Part shown: positions 36,711 through 45,075 of the stretch, in pieces
How positions within the stretch are numbered: the first letter of the stretch is position 1
Layout: every line of letters starts with the position of its first letter
From: Fredericiella sp963839515
GTDB lineage: Bacteria > Chloroflexota > Anaerolineae > Caldilineales > Caldilineaceae
Reading direction: 5' to 3'
DNA length: 64,000 nucleotides
Assembly: GCA_963839515.1 (NCBI GenBank)
Contig: CAWIVN010000021.1
Coordinates: 62,001-126,000 of the forward strand
Translations under genes and position numbers: made by a program
Notes under the pieces: model-generated
What the model was told of the DNA's origin: nothing
What the model saw: only the letters and a program-made list of their open reading frames with translations
Databases searched by the model: none

Positions 36711-38159
36711 TTACTCTTCTCTTTGTATTTTCTTCCGGCGCGCCTGGCGTTGGCGCCACTGGTCGCGAAAGCTGTGCTTGGCAAAAGGCGGGAAGTTGCG
36801 TGTGTCGGTCCACGCCGCAAAAGGTCCTGGCATGGCCTTGATGCTGCCGCCGCTAAACCAGGCCATCAAGTTGGAACCGCCGCTTGCCATCTTGCCGGCG
36901 GATTCGTAGAGCGCGCGGTTGCCCATCATCAAGGCGAAATTCTGCATGGCCAGTTTTTCCAGCCGCGCCGTTTCGCCCTCGTCGACCACGTCGGCGCGCA
37001 GGTCGAGCAGCAGGCGCGGCAGGTCGATCTTGACCGGGCAGGCCTCACGGCAGGCCCCGCACAGGGTGGAGGCGTAGGGCAGCGCCTTGACGTCGGTCAC
37101 GCTGTTGTGCAGCAGCCCGCTGATGACGGCGCCGATGGGTCCGCTGTAGGTCGAGCCGTAGGCGTGGCCGCCGATCTCGCGGTAGACGGGGCAGACGTTG
37201 AGACAGGCGCCACAGCGCACACAGCAGAGCGCTTCGCCGTAGCCTTGCGCCAGCATGTCCACGCGGCCGTTGTCAAGCAGGATCACGTGCATCTCGTCAG
37301 GCCCGTCGGCGTCACCCCTCTGGCGCGGGCCGGAGGTCATCGACAAGTAGACGCTGCACTGCTGGCCGGTAGCCGAGCGCGAGAGCGCCTGGTACTGCAG
37401 GAAGGCATCCTCGACGGTCGGGACCACTTTTTCGATGCCCATGATCACTACATAGACGCGCGGCAGGGACGACGACATGCGGCCGTTGCCCTCATTGGTG
37501 ACGATGCAGATGGTGCCGGTCTCGGCGATTGCGAAGTTGCAGCCGCTGATGCCCATGTCGGCGCCCAGGAACTCGCGGCGCAGGCGGGTGCGCGCCACGC
37601 CGCAGATTACTTGCGGGTCGAGTGTAGGCGGCATGTCCAGCTCTTTTTGAAAGAGTTCGGCGATGTCTTCGGCGCGGCGGTGGATAACTGGGGCCAGAAT
37701 ATGCGAGGGCGGCTCGCCGGCGAGTTGGATGATAAACTCGCCCAGGTCGGTTTCGACGGCGGTGATGCCCGCCTGCGCCAGGGCGTCGTTGACGTGCACC
37801 TCTTCGGAGACCATCGACTTTACCTTGACGGCCTTCTGCACGTTGGCCTTGCGCGCAATCTGGATCAGCGTGCGGTTGACGTCGTCGGCCTCCTTGGCCC
37901 AATAGACATGCGCGCCGTTAGCGGTGAGGTTGGTCTCCAGCTGTTCGAGCAGCTCGGGCAGGTTGCGCAGGGCGTGTTCTTTCATCTGGCGCATCTGGTC
38001 GCGCAGAAGCTCGCCGTCGACAGCGGTCATGGCGGCCACGCGCTGGCCCGCCATGCGCCCGGTGGCGCGTTCGAGGGCGGTGCGCAGGTGGCGGTTATTG
38101 AGCGCCTTGTCGACACGGGTATCGTAAGGGAGGTGCAGGTCGATGGTCGATGTTGCCAT
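36711..38159 (-). CDS. lutB: Lactate utilisation iron-sulfur protein B
   Basis: 482 aa. The N-terminal LUD domain contains EFLGADMGISGCNFAIAETGTI, the LutB signature. The C-terminal ferredoxin-like module has two cluster motifs, CVRCGACLNVCPVY and CGACREACPVK, for 4Fe-4S centres. It is the electron-transfer core of the LutABC L-lactate oxidation system. Eighteen nucleotides separate it from lutA and 12 from lutC. Confidence 0.93.
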   Translation of the reverse strand: MATSTIDLHLPYDTRVDKALNNRHLRTALERATGRMAGQRVAAMTAVDGELLRDQMRQMKEHALRNLPELLEQLETNLTANGAHVYWAKEADDVNRTLIQIARKANVQKAVKVKSMVSEEVHVNDALAQAGITAVETDLGEFIIQLAGEPPSHILAPVIHRRAEDIAELFQKELDMPPTLDPQVICGVARTRLRREFLGADMGISGCNFAIAETGTICIVTNEGNGRMSSSLPRVYVVIMGIEKVVPTVEDAFLQYQALSRSATGQQCSVYLSMTSGPRQRGDADGPDEMHVILLDNGRVDMLAQGYGEALCCVRCGACLNVCPVYREIGGHAYGSTYSGPIGAVISGLLHNSVTDVKALPYASTLCGACREACPVKIDLPRLLLDLRADVVDEGETARLEKLAMQNFALMMGNRALYESAGKMASGGSNLMAWFSGGSIKAMPGPFAAWTDTRNFPPFAKHSFRDQWRQRQARRKKIQREE

Positions 38160-38177
38160 TGGGCTGAATTATCCGGT

Positions 38178-39026
38178 TTACCTATTGTCTTGCCAGCGGC
38201 GCGACGGTGCTTCCTTTTTCTCGGCCTTTTTTTGCGCTTTTGGCCGGTCGGCGACTTCCACCTCGTTGACGAGCAGCTGGGCAATGTGGACGGCCCGGCA
38301 GTGTTGGCCCTGGCGTGAGAGCAGGCCATTGATGTGGGTCATGCAGCTCACGTCGCAGAGGGTTACCACGTCGGCATCGGAGGCCGCCACGTTCTGCGTC
38401 TTACGCCGGCCCATCGCGCTGCTGATGGGAGCGTTCTTGACCGAGAAGAGGCCGCCAAAGCCACAGCACTCGTCGGCGCCGGTGAGCGCCACCTGTTCGG
38501 CCCCGGCCACGTGTTCCAGCAGCGCACGCGGCTGGCGATCCACGCCCAGCTCGCGCAGCAGGTGGCACGCGGCATGGTAGGCCAGTTTGCCCTCAAAACG
38601 GGCGCCGACATCGGTCACGCCGAGCACATCCACCAGGAACTCGGTCAACTCAAAGGTGACGGAGGCAAGGATGCCGGCGCGGGCACGGTAGGACGGGTCA
38701 CGTTCAAAGAGCACGTCGTAGAAGTGGGCGGTCATGGCGACGCAGCTGCCTGAGGGAGCGACGAGGGCGTCCACCTGGCCGCTGCGCACGAGCGGCTCAA
38801 ATACATCTACAAAGCGGCGGGCCACTGCGCGCGCCTCGTCGCGATAGCCGGCGTTAAAGGCGGGCTGGCCGCAGCAAGTCTGTTCAGCCGGGAAGACTAC
38901 CTCGATCCCCTGGCGTTCGAGCAGCTCGACCGTGGCCATGCCTACCTCCGGGTAAAGCATGTCCACCATGCAGGTGACGAAGAGAGCGACGCGCCGCGGT
39001 GGAACTAAGAATTCCTTCTTTTGCAT
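38178..39026 (-). CDS. lutA: Lactate utilisation protein A (CCG-domain Fe-S protein)
   Basis: 282 aa from the ATG at 39026, which has TAGGAA 8 nt upstream; the ATG at 39041 would lie inside a hairpin. Two CCG (cysteine-rich) domains: EQTCCGQPAFNAGY near residue 50 and DECCGFGGLFSVKN near 208-221. These bind non-canonical Fe-S clusters, as in heterodisulfide reductase and GlpC. First gene of the lut operon. An 8-bp GC hairpin (39041-39059) stands directly upstream and may limit readthrough from the peptidase gene before it. Confidence 0.92.
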   Translation of the reverse strand: MQKKEFLVPPRRVALFVTCMVDMLYPEVGMATVELLERQGIEVVFPAEQTCCGQPAFNAGYRDEARAVARRFVDVFEPLVRSGQVDALVAPSGSCVAMTAHFYDVLFERDPSYRARAGILASVTFELTEFLVDVLGVTDVGARFEGKLAYHAACHLLRELGVDRQPRALLEHVAGAEQVALTGADECCGFGGLFSVKNAPISSAMGRRKTQNVAASDADVVTLCDVSCMTHINGLLSRQGQHCRAVHIAQLLVNEVEVADRPKAQKKAEKKEAPSRRWQDNR

Positions 39027-39040
39027 CAAAATTCCTAACA

Positions 39041-39059
39041 CGCGGCGCTGTGCGCCGCG
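39041..39059. terminator. GC-rich hairpin between M24 peptidase gene and lutA
   Basis: Perfect 8-bp arms CGCGGCGC / GCGCCGCG with a 3-nt loop, just after the peptidase stop at 39065 and 15 nt before the lutA start (minus strand order). No U-tract, so it is more likely an attenuator or mRNA processing/stability hairpin inside a joint transcript than a full stop. Confidence 0.45.
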
Positions 39060-39064
39060 GTACG

Positions 39065-40297
39065 TTACATGAGCGTGACAATTTCCTTTTGCAGCGGCAG
39101 GGTCGTTACCTCGACGCGGTCGGGCAGGACCAGGCAGTTGATCTCCGTGCGCAGGCCGATACCCTTAGGGCTGGGGCTGCCGTCGAAGTTGAAGTCCGGC
39201 AGGTAGATGCCGGGTTCGACCGTAAACATCACGTGCGGGATGAGGCTGCGGCGGTCGCGTGTCTCCAGGTTGTCGATGTTGACGCCGTTGTAGTGGCCCG
39301 TCACACCCAGGCTGTGGCCGGTGCGATGGAAGAAGGCGTCGCCGTAGCCGGCGTCGGCGATGACCTCGCGGCAGGCGTCGTCCACTTCGTAGCCGTGCAC
39401 GAGGTTGCCGGCGCCCAGGCGCTCGTTGCAGAAGGTCACGGCGGCGTCGCGGGCGGTGGAGAGCACGTCAAACAAGTGCCCGGCGGCAGAGGGCACTTTC
39501 GACCCGGCGTAGGCCACCCAGGTGATGTCGGCATAGCAGTCTTGCGGCGTGCGCCGTTCACGTGCCCACAGGTCAATCAGCACCATATCGCCGGGGCGGA
39601 TTTCCGTCGGCTGGGCAGCGCTGGGGGCGTAGTGCGGGTTGGCGGCGTGGGCGTTGACGGCCACGATCGGCGGGTGGTCGCAGTCCATGTTATTGGCTTC
39701 AAAGTAGTCCACGATCGCCTGCTGCACCTCGTGCTCCGTCACCGGCGTACCGGTGGCCAGGCAGGCGCGGATCATGGCGAAGGCCGTGTCCTTGGCGGCG
39801 AGGCAGTGGACGGCGGCACGGCGATGCGAGGCAATCTGCTCCTCGCTGAGGACAGCCTGGACAAGCTGGACCAGGTCGGCGCTGGAGACGATCTCGGCAT
39901 GTGTTACCCGCTCGACCAGTTCCTTGGTGCCGGCGTCGACGTAGGCCACGTAAGGGATGGCGTTGTCGGGGCTGTATTCCATGGCGATGCGGGTGGCAGG
40001 GCCGCTAGGGGTGCGCACCAGCTCGGCGATCATCTCTTCAAGCTGGCGCCAGCCGACGTACTGGCGCATTTCGCCAATCATGACGGGGTCGATGCGGGCG
40101 AAGGTTGAGCTTTCGATGGCATGGATGAGCCAGACCGGGCTGCCCTCGGCGGGAATCCAAAGAAACCAGCGGCGCGAGCCGCTGTGGGTGAGGCCGGCCA
40201 CGTGCAGGGCGATGGGGTTGAGGCCGCGAAAGTCGTAGAGAAGCCAGCCGTCGATACGGCTTGTGCGCAGGTAGTCTTGGACGGTTGAGAGATTCAT
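39065..40297 (-). CDS. M24 family metallopeptidase (Xaa-Pro aminopeptidase-like)
   Basis: 410 aa. The N-terminal creatinase-like domain (SRIDGWLLYDFRGLNPIA) precedes the pita-bread fold. Metal ligands are visible in VLIDLWARER (first Asp), CYADITW (second Asp), RTGHSLGVTGH (His), TVEPGIYLPD (Glu) and LRTEINCLV (last Glu). The ligand set looks complete, so it should be an active dimetal peptidase, probably cleaving Xaa-Pro N-termini. It lies upstream of lutABC on the same strand, and the context suggests no direct metabolic link. Confidence 0.88.
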   Translation of the reverse strand: MNLSTVQDYLRTSRIDGWLLYDFRGLNPIALHVAGLTHSGSRRWFLWIPAEGSPVWLIHAIESSTFARIDPVMIGEMRQYVGWRQLEEMIAELVRTPSGPATRIAMEYSPDNAIPYVAYVDAGTKELVERVTHAEIVSSADLVQLVQAVLSEEQIASHRRAAVHCLAAKDTAFAMIRACLATGTPVTEHEVQQAIVDYFEANNMDCDHPPIVAVNAHAANPHYAPSAAQPTEIRPGDMVLIDLWARERRTPQDCYADITWVAYAGSKVPSAAGHLFDVLSTARDAAVTFCNERLGAGNLVHGYEVDDACREVIADAGYGDAFFHRTGHSLGVTGHYNGVNIDNLETRDRRSLIPHVMFTVEPGIYLPDFNFDGSPSPKGIGLRTEINCLVLPDRVEVTTLPLQKEIVTLM

Positions 40298-40418
40298 AGG
40301 GACTAGAGCTTTATCAGAGGCGCGCAGGGCGCAATTGCGGATAGAATAAACGACAGGGCTGTATTATGGCATGAAAACCGGCCGCGCGTCCAACAAGCGC
40401 AGCCGCATTCGCCCCTCG

Positions 40419-40446
40419 CTCGCCGCCGGGTGGAGTAGTTGGCGAG
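40419..40446. repeat. Stem-loop upstream of REP-associated transposase
   Basis: CTCGCC (40419-40424) pairs with GGCGAG (40441-40446). The loop contains GGGTGGAGTA, also found in the loop of the larger hairpin downstream of the transposase (41126-41175). A second shared motif, CGCCCCTCGCTCG, precedes it at about 40410 and recurs at about 41194. These are candidate REP-type substrates of the transposase. Confidence 0.5.
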
Positions 40447-40507
40447 AGGGCTGGTGTGGCGAGCGTGGGGCGGGTCTTGTCCAGATATTGTTGTTTGTGA
40501 GGTTCAT

Positions 40508-41101
40508 ATGACGCGTCGCGCAACCAAGTTCGTTCCTGGAGCCTACTATCATATCTACAATCGTGGCGCACACAAGATTTCCGTGTTTCGCGATGATAGC
40601 GACTACCTACGTCTCTTGAAGTCGCTGAAGCAATACAGTGAGCTACTGCATGTTTCCGTTGTCGCTTACTGTCTCATGCCAAATCACTATCATTGGTTTG
40701 TACGGCAGGATAGTGATGTCGCTGTCCGGCTCTTACCACAGCGCGTTTTCAATGCTTATAGCCATGCTTTCAATAGCCGTAGAGAACATTCCGGCACATT
40801 ATTCGAGGGTCCATTCAAGGCTATCATGGTGCATAACGATGAGTATCTGCACCAATCGTGCCGATACATCCACGCCAATCCTGTTCGTCATGGTTTTGCT
40901 GTTGAACCGAGCTTATGGCCTTACTCCAATTATTTGGAGTGGATCGGTGAGCGGAATGGTAAGTTGGTCGATCGAGACTTCATTAAGGAGGACTTTGTCA
41001 CCGGCGATGCCTACAAGGCGTATGTTATGTCCTACCTTAGTGGGCAGGTTGCGTTGCCAGCAGGATTAGGGGAGTATTTGCAGGAGTTGGACCCGACGTG
41101 A
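40508..41101 (+). CDS. REP-associated tyrosine transposase (RAYT, Y1/HUH)
   Basis: 197 aa from the ATG at 40508. GAYYHIYNRGAHK opens the domain, the HUH motif is MPNHYHWFV (H-Y-H) near residues 59-67, and the catalytic Tyr is in the helix SCRYIHANPVRHG (residues 118-130), the standard RAYT arrangement. Single-domain Y1 transposases of this group process REP palindromes rather than moving as classic IS elements. Both flanks carry stem-loops with a shared loop motif. The gene is AT-richer than its surroundings, suggesting acquisition. The frame is intact. Confidence 0.88.
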   Translation: MTRRATKFVPGAYYHIYNRGAHKISVFRDDSDYLRLLKSLKQYSELLHVSVVAYCLMPNHYHWFVRQDSDVAVRLLPQRVFNAYSHAFNSRREHSGTLFEGPFKAIMVHNDEYLHQSCRYIHANPVRHGFAVEPSLWPYSNYLEWIGERNGKLVDRDFIKEDFVTGDAYKAYVMSYLSGQVALPAGLGEYLQELDPT

Positions 41102-41118
41102 AGAGCAGCAATCGGTTC

Positions 41119-41182
41119 CGTGCGAGGCGCTGCCCAGTAGGTTTTGGGGGAGGGTGGAGTAACTTGGGCAGCGCCAGGCACG
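41119..41182. repeat. Long stem-loop downstream of REP-associated transposase
   Basis: GGCGCTGCCCA (41126-41136) pairs perfectly with TGGGCAGCGCC (41165-41175); outside them CGTGC and GCACG (41119-41123, 41178-41182) extend the stem. The 28-nt loop contains GGGTGGAGTA as in the upstream hairpin. It starts 18 nt after the transposase stop, so it may also terminate transcription. Confidence 0.6.
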
Positions 41183-41241
41183 AGGGTGGCGGTCGCCCCT
41201 CGCTCGTCGCAGAACGAATGTTCTAGAGTGGGTGCTCGTTT

Positions 41242-41271
41242 TTGACAAGAAAACGACATTAGCGGTATAAT
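41242..41271 (+). promoter_or_regulatory. Sigma-70 type promoter for ssb
   Basis: A perfect TTGACA (-35, 41242-41247) and a perfect TATAAT (-10, 41266-41271) separated by 18 bp, about 70 bp upstream of the ssb ATG. It is the clearest promoter in the window. Confidence 0.85.
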
Positions 41272-41341
41272 TCACAGGCAAGCCGGTTGTCGTGCAAACG
41301 ATACACTTCACGACCGTATAACAATTAAGGAGACCTTCATC

Positions 41342-41755
41342 ATGTATCAGCAGATAACCCTCATCGGCAACCTAGGCGCCGATCCCGAAATGCGCTATAC
41401 GCCCAATGGACTGCCGGTGACATCGTTCCGCATGGCCGTCAGCCGCAGCTGGACGGGCCAGGACGGACAGCGCCAGGAAAAGACGGTTTGGTTTCGCGTG
41501 ACGGCCTGGCGCAAGCTGGCCGAGACTGCCAGCCAGTATCTGACCAAGGGCAGCAAAGTCCTGGTTGTAGGCGAAATGGAAGATCCCAACGCTTACATCG
41601 ACAAGGAGGGCAAGCCACGTGCGTCGCTGGAGGTAACGGCGAACACGATTCGCTTCCTTTCCACGCGTGGTGAAGCAGGGGCAGCGGGCCAGATGCCAAG
41701 CGGTGGCCAGGCGGATGCTCCCCACGAGATGCATGACGAGGACATTCCGTTCTAG
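41342..41755 (+). CDS. ssb: Single-stranded DNA-binding protein
   Basis: 137 aa with a complete OB fold: YQQITLIGNLGADPEMRYTPNG at the N terminus, FRMAVSR, and WFRVTAWRKLAE with the aromatic residues that stack on DNA, then KVLVVGEMED. The C-terminal tip is acidic and ends DEDIPF, the canonical tail that binds replication and repair partners. Start ATG 41342 with AAGGAGA 12 nt upstream. It has its own strong promoter and intrinsic terminator, thus is monocistronic. Confidence 0.96.
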   Translation: MYQQITLIGNLGADPEMRYTPNGLPVTSFRMAVSRSWTGQDGQRQEKTVWFRVTAWRKLAETASQYLTKGSKVLVVGEMEDPNAYIDKEGKPRASLEVTANTIRFLSTRGEAGAAGQMPSGGQADAPHEMHDEDIPF

Positions 41756-41775
41756 CTAGTATTCATTGCAGGCCG

Positions 41776-41828
41776 AGGCACCGGGTGTTTGCGAGTTTAG
41801 CTCGTCGACGCACCCGGTGCCTTTCTTT
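41776..41828 (+). terminator. Rho-independent terminator of ssb
   Basis: Perfect 12-bp arms AGGCACCGGGTG (41776-41787) and CACCCGGTGCCT (41811-41822), with a smaller CGAG/CTCG hairpin in the loop, followed by a T-rich run (TTCTTTATT). Located 20 nt after the ssb stop. Confidence 0.8.
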
Positions 41829-41871
41829 ATTGAGCATTGATGGCGATTTATGCACCCTCCCCTCTCTCCTG

Positions 41872-41877
41872 TATAAT
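41872..41877 (+). promoter_or_regulatory. Putative -10 box for translin operon
   Basis: TATAAT at 41872-41877, about 68 bp before the GTG at 41945. No good -35 hexamer at 16-18 bp (the region is C/T-rich), so the promoter would be weak or activator-dependent. Confidence 0.45.
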
Positions 41878-41944
41878 CCCCGCAGCTTTCGTGTCGTGCG
41901 AAGGCTTCGCGTGGTGATTGGTTCCCCCAAGCAAGGATTTGCCT

Positions 41945-42658
41945 GTGCTGACTCTACCCGATATTGTCGAAGTGATTCGCGGCGAAATGACGACACTCAA
42001 CGCGCTGCGCGACGCGACTTTGGCGCGCAGCCGATCGTTGACTCGCGCTTGCGCTCATGCGATCCGCGCCATTCACCGCCATGATTGGGCCGAGGCCGAT
42101 GCCTTGCTTGCCCAAGCGCGCGAAGAAGCCAAGGCAATGGTGGAGGCCATCGCCGACCAGCCTACGCTCTACCATGCCGGCTATACGCAGGATGCTTTGA
42201 AGGAACTGGTCGAGGCCCATCTGGTTGCCGCCGTAGTGCGCAATACACCCCTGCCAACCCCGGCCGACCTCTATGTGACGGGAGCCACCTATTTGCGCGG
42301 AATGAGCGAGGCCGGCAGCGAGATGCGCCGTTTTGTGCTCGACCTGGTGCGCCGCGGCGAAGTAGCGGCCGCCGAACCCTACCTGGACTTTATGGACGAG
42401 GTCTACAGCCATTTGATTACGGTGGACTTCCCGGATGCCGTCACCGACGGCCTGCGGCGCAGTACAGATGTCTTGCGCTCGGTGCTCGAACGCACGCGCG
42501 GCGATCTGACGCTCGCCATCCGCCAGGACCAGATGCGCCAGGCGCTGATTTCATTTGAAGCCAACCTTGACCGCCACCTCGGCACACAGTTTACTCGCGA
42601 TGGTATGTTGGATGGCGCGCTGCTCGAGGTGTCCGGCGATGGTGACGAAGGGCTGTAA
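41945..42658 (+). CDS. Translin family protein
   Basis: 237 aa from GTG 41945, preferred to a TTG at 41918 because AAGGA lies 7 nt upstream. All-helical. The signature block is YLRGMSEAGSEMRRFVLDLVRRGE, then AEPYLDFMDEVYSHLITVDFPDAV and LERTRGDLTLAIRQ, corresponding to the conserved translin core. Translin/TRAX proteins assemble into octameric RNA/ssDNA-binding barrels with RNase activity when acidic catalytic residues are present. Prokaryotic members are little studied. First gene of a three-gene operon (gaps 17 nt and a 4-nt overlap). Confidence 0.78.
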   Translation: MLTLPDIVEVIRGEMTTLNALRDATLARSRSLTRACAHAIRAIHRHDWAEADALLAQAREEAKAMVEAIADQPTLYHAGYTQDALKELVEAHLVAAVVRNTPLPTPADLYVTGATYLRGMSEAGSEMRRFVLDLVRRGEVAAAEPYLDFMDEVYSHLITVDFPDAVTDGLRRSTDVLRSVLERTRGDLTLAIRQDQMRQALISFEANLDRHLGTQFTRDGMLDGALLEVSGDGDEGL

Positions 42659-42675
42659 AACGGCAGCAACTGTCT

Positions 42676-42930
42676 ATGCGTGAGGATCGCTCCTTGGTGC
42701 GTGCCAGTGATATCGGCCTGTGGGCGCAGTGTCACCGCGCCTGGTGGTTGGCCAAAGTCAAGAATGCACCGCACCGCAACCCGGCCTTGCTTGCATCGGG
42801 TGTGACGGCCCATGCCGCGCACGGCGCCCAGGTGCAGCGCGCAGCAGTGCTGCGTCGCTGGGGCATGGTGCTGGTTGCCGTGGCGCTGATCCTGGCCGGC
42901 ATATTGTTACTGATGCGGATACTGCCATGA
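42676..42930 (+). CDS. Small membrane protein with Cas4/Dna2-like N-terminal motif
   Basis: 84 aa. The first 40 residues contain VRASDIGLWAQCHRAWWLAKV, like the opening of PD-(D/E)XK exonuclease/Cas4-type proteins (S-D-x-x-x-Y/W-x-x-C-P/H-R), but no nuclease domain follows. Instead there is one transmembrane helix (WGMVLVAVALILAGILLLM). It sits between the translin gene (17 nt) and the TPR-like gene, whose ATG overlaps its TGA (ATGA). The sequence suggests a short membrane protein derived from, or imitating, the N-terminal clip of that family. Function unknown. Confidence 0.6.
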   Translation: MREDRSLVRASDIGLWAQCHRAWWLAKVKNAPHRNPALLASGVTAHAAHGAQVQRAAVLRRWGMVLVAVALILAGILLLMRILP

Positions 42931-44981
42931 CGGTATCTCCATCGCTTGCCCCGGCAGCAGACGCACCCGCGCAGCCGACCGGCCAGGTGACCGGCCAGGC
43001 GCTGGATTTGCAGCCGTCCAGCCCTATCCCGCCGCTAGATTCCACCATGCAGCCGTTGGCCCATGCCGCCATTACTGCGCTGACAAGTGCTGCGCAGGCG
43101 CAGCCGCCGGACGGCGTCGTGATAGACGAACGTGCCGTCTTTCGGCCTGACACGTGGCTGCTGCAGTGCTGCTGGCAGAGCCTCGCCGACGCCGGCGAAT
43201 TTACGCAGGCGTTGCGCGTGGCACACCTGGCCGAACCACGCCAGCCATTGGCGCCTATCCACTGCCTGCACCGCCTCTCCAAGCAAATCGACCAGCACTG
43301 GGGCCTGGCGAACGCCGTAGCTGCCGAACTGGCAGGATTCGCACCGGCATTGTTTCAGCGGTCGCTGGGCGAGTCGAACAGCCAAGATGCCGAGCGCCTG
43401 CTCTATGCCGCCGCCGCCGCCGCCAATATCGGCGACCGGCAGTTGGCCTTTGCCTTTCTCGAACGGCTTGATCAGTTTCCCAAGCCGTGGGACCGGCTCA
43501 TGTTGCAGCCCGACCAGCGCGGTCTACTGGCGGAGACGTTTCTGCGTACCGGACCGCACCCACTCACGCTGGCATTGATGGCCAACGCCTTGCGCCGTTT
43601 TGGCGATGCGGGGGCACATTTCGTGCTCGACATTACTGCCGGTGCCGCGGACAGGTTGCGGCGCGCTGCGCCGCGCGCAGGTGCTCCCATTGCCTCGACA
43701 GGAACCACCAAGATGGCTCGCCTGCTGGCCTTGGGCGTGGACACCTTTCGCAATGCTTCACTCACCAGTTTGCACAGCCGGCGCCTGACTGCCACCGTCT
43801 TTGGCCAGGCCGGGCTGGTGGACGAAGTGCTGGCCCAGCTTACGACCATCGCCAACATCCAGGCTGCACGGCGCGAGGGCGGACTCTCACTGCGCCAGGG
43901 TGACCCCACGCTGCTGCGCCAGGTGAAGCGTCCCACGGCAGACGCCGACGTGGATTTTCAGGTCTATACGCTGCGCGAGGCCATTCGGGCCTTGCCGCTG
44001 CGCGGCCTGCCGCGCGACGCTCGCCTGGAATTGGCCAATCGTCTCGCCGCCTTGGGCAACCGCAGCGACGGGTGGACGGCGGCAGGCGCCGCTGCCACCT
44101 TGGTGGAAGTAGGGGCAGTCAAGTATGCCGTTGAGGTGGTGAACAAAATCCCGGACAGTGACCCGACACGTTCCGAAGGCGTGATCTCACTCGTGCGGGC
44201 GCTGCTGGTTGCCGGTGAAGCCGAACTGGCCGAGGAACAGGCGCAGAAGGGGCTGACATGGGCGCGTGCCTACCACGGGCGCAATCCCGAGCGGGCGCTC
44301 ACCTGGGGCTTATCGGAAGTCTATCTTGAGCGCCGGCAATCCGACCGGGCGCTGGCGCTGCTGGACCAGTGGGAGCAGCCGACAACATTTAAGCAGCGGA
44401 TGCGCGACCTGTTTGGGCGCAAGCTGAACGACGACGAGTTGCGCAACAACGGCTTGCGCTTGCGCGCACTGCTCCAGCGTGAGCGCACCAGCGCCAACGA
44501 CATCCAGCGGCTGGCCGGGCAGTTGTTGAATGCCGCGCCGCAGTTGCTGGAGGGCGAGGCGCTGGTCAGCTACCTGCTTGACGACCTGCTGCGGCCGCTG
44601 CTGGCTTCAGGGCGCATCAAGCTGGCGCTGTCGGTGCTGCCCGTGTTGGCCATGGCGTTGCGCAGCGGTACGGGTGAAAAACACGCCGCGCGCGTAAGCC
44701 ATGTAGCGAGTGTTCTGGCTGGCGAGCTGGCGCCGGAGCAACCGGAGCGGCTCGATCCCTCGCGCAACAACAGCACCGCGGCTGCTGCCCTGGCCCCCGA
44801 AGCGCAGACCGCCATTGAACAATTCCTGACCGACCTCTGGCGCAACAACGCCCAACGCGGGCTCTGGCAGACCGTGCATGGCGTGCACGGCGGCCTGGGG
44901 CTGGTGCACTTATTGGAAGGTCCGGCATCCGTCGAGGCCATCGCCAACTATGCCGCCACTGAGGGCTCTTCCTGGGCCTAG
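42927..44981 (+). CDS. TPR-like helical repeat protein of unknown function
   Basis: 684 aa from the ATG at 42927, which overlaps the preceding TGA; the longer frame to 42720 would run through the small membrane protein gene. Ala/Leu-rich helical repeats throughout (for example WTAAGAAATLVEVGAVKYAVEVVNKIP and AELAEEQAQKGLTWARAYHG). No catalytic motif, signal peptide or membrane helix. It probably acts as a protein scaffold. Operon partner of the translin and small membrane proteins, so a common function in RNA handling is possible but is inference. Confidence 0.65.
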   Translation: MTVSPSLAPAADAPAQPTGQVTGQALDLQPSSPIPPLDSTMQPLAHAAITALTSAAQAQPPDGVVIDERAVFRPDTWLLQCCWQSLADAGEFTQALRVAHLAEPRQPLAPIHCLHRLSKQIDQHWGLANAVAAELAGFAPALFQRSLGESNSQDAERLLYAAAAAANIGDRQLAFAFLERLDQFPKPWDRLMLQPDQRGLLAETFLRTGPHPLTLALMANALRRFGDAGAHFVLDITAGAADRLRRAAPRAGAPIASTGTTKMARLLALGVDTFRNASLTSLHSRRLTATVFGQAGLVDEVLAQLTTIANIQAARREGGLSLRQGDPTLLRQVKRPTADADVDFQVYTLREAIRALPLRGLPRDARLELANRLAALGNRSDGWTAAGAAATLVEVGAVKYAVEVVNKIPDSDPTRSEGVISLVRALLVAGEAELAEEQAQKGLTWARAYHGRNPERALTWGLSEVYLERRQSDRALALLDQWEQPTTFKQRMRDLFGRKLNDDELRNNGLRLRALLQRERTSANDIQRLAGQLLNAAPQLLEGEALVSYLLDDLLRPLLASGRIKLALSVLPVLAMALRSGTGEKHAARVSHVASVLAGELAPEQPERLDPSRNNSTAAAALAPEAQTAIEQFLTDLWRNNAQRGLWQTVHGVHGGLGLVHLLEGPASVEAIANYAATEGSSWA

Positions 44982-45075
44982 TTCTCCATCGTTCCCGATT
45001 CGATACCCGCTGCCGCGTGCATGCGTATAGATCCATGCAAGCCGCGTTGCACGATTGGTATGAAAGGATCGAAAA

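Noticed and set aside
36723..38318. + strand open frame of 531 codons
   Set aside because: Exact antisense of lutB, whose iron-sulfur motifs are unmistakable.
42676..42930. A Cas4 nuclease
   Set aside because: Only the N-terminal motif is similar; the nuclease core and the C-terminal cysteines are absent.
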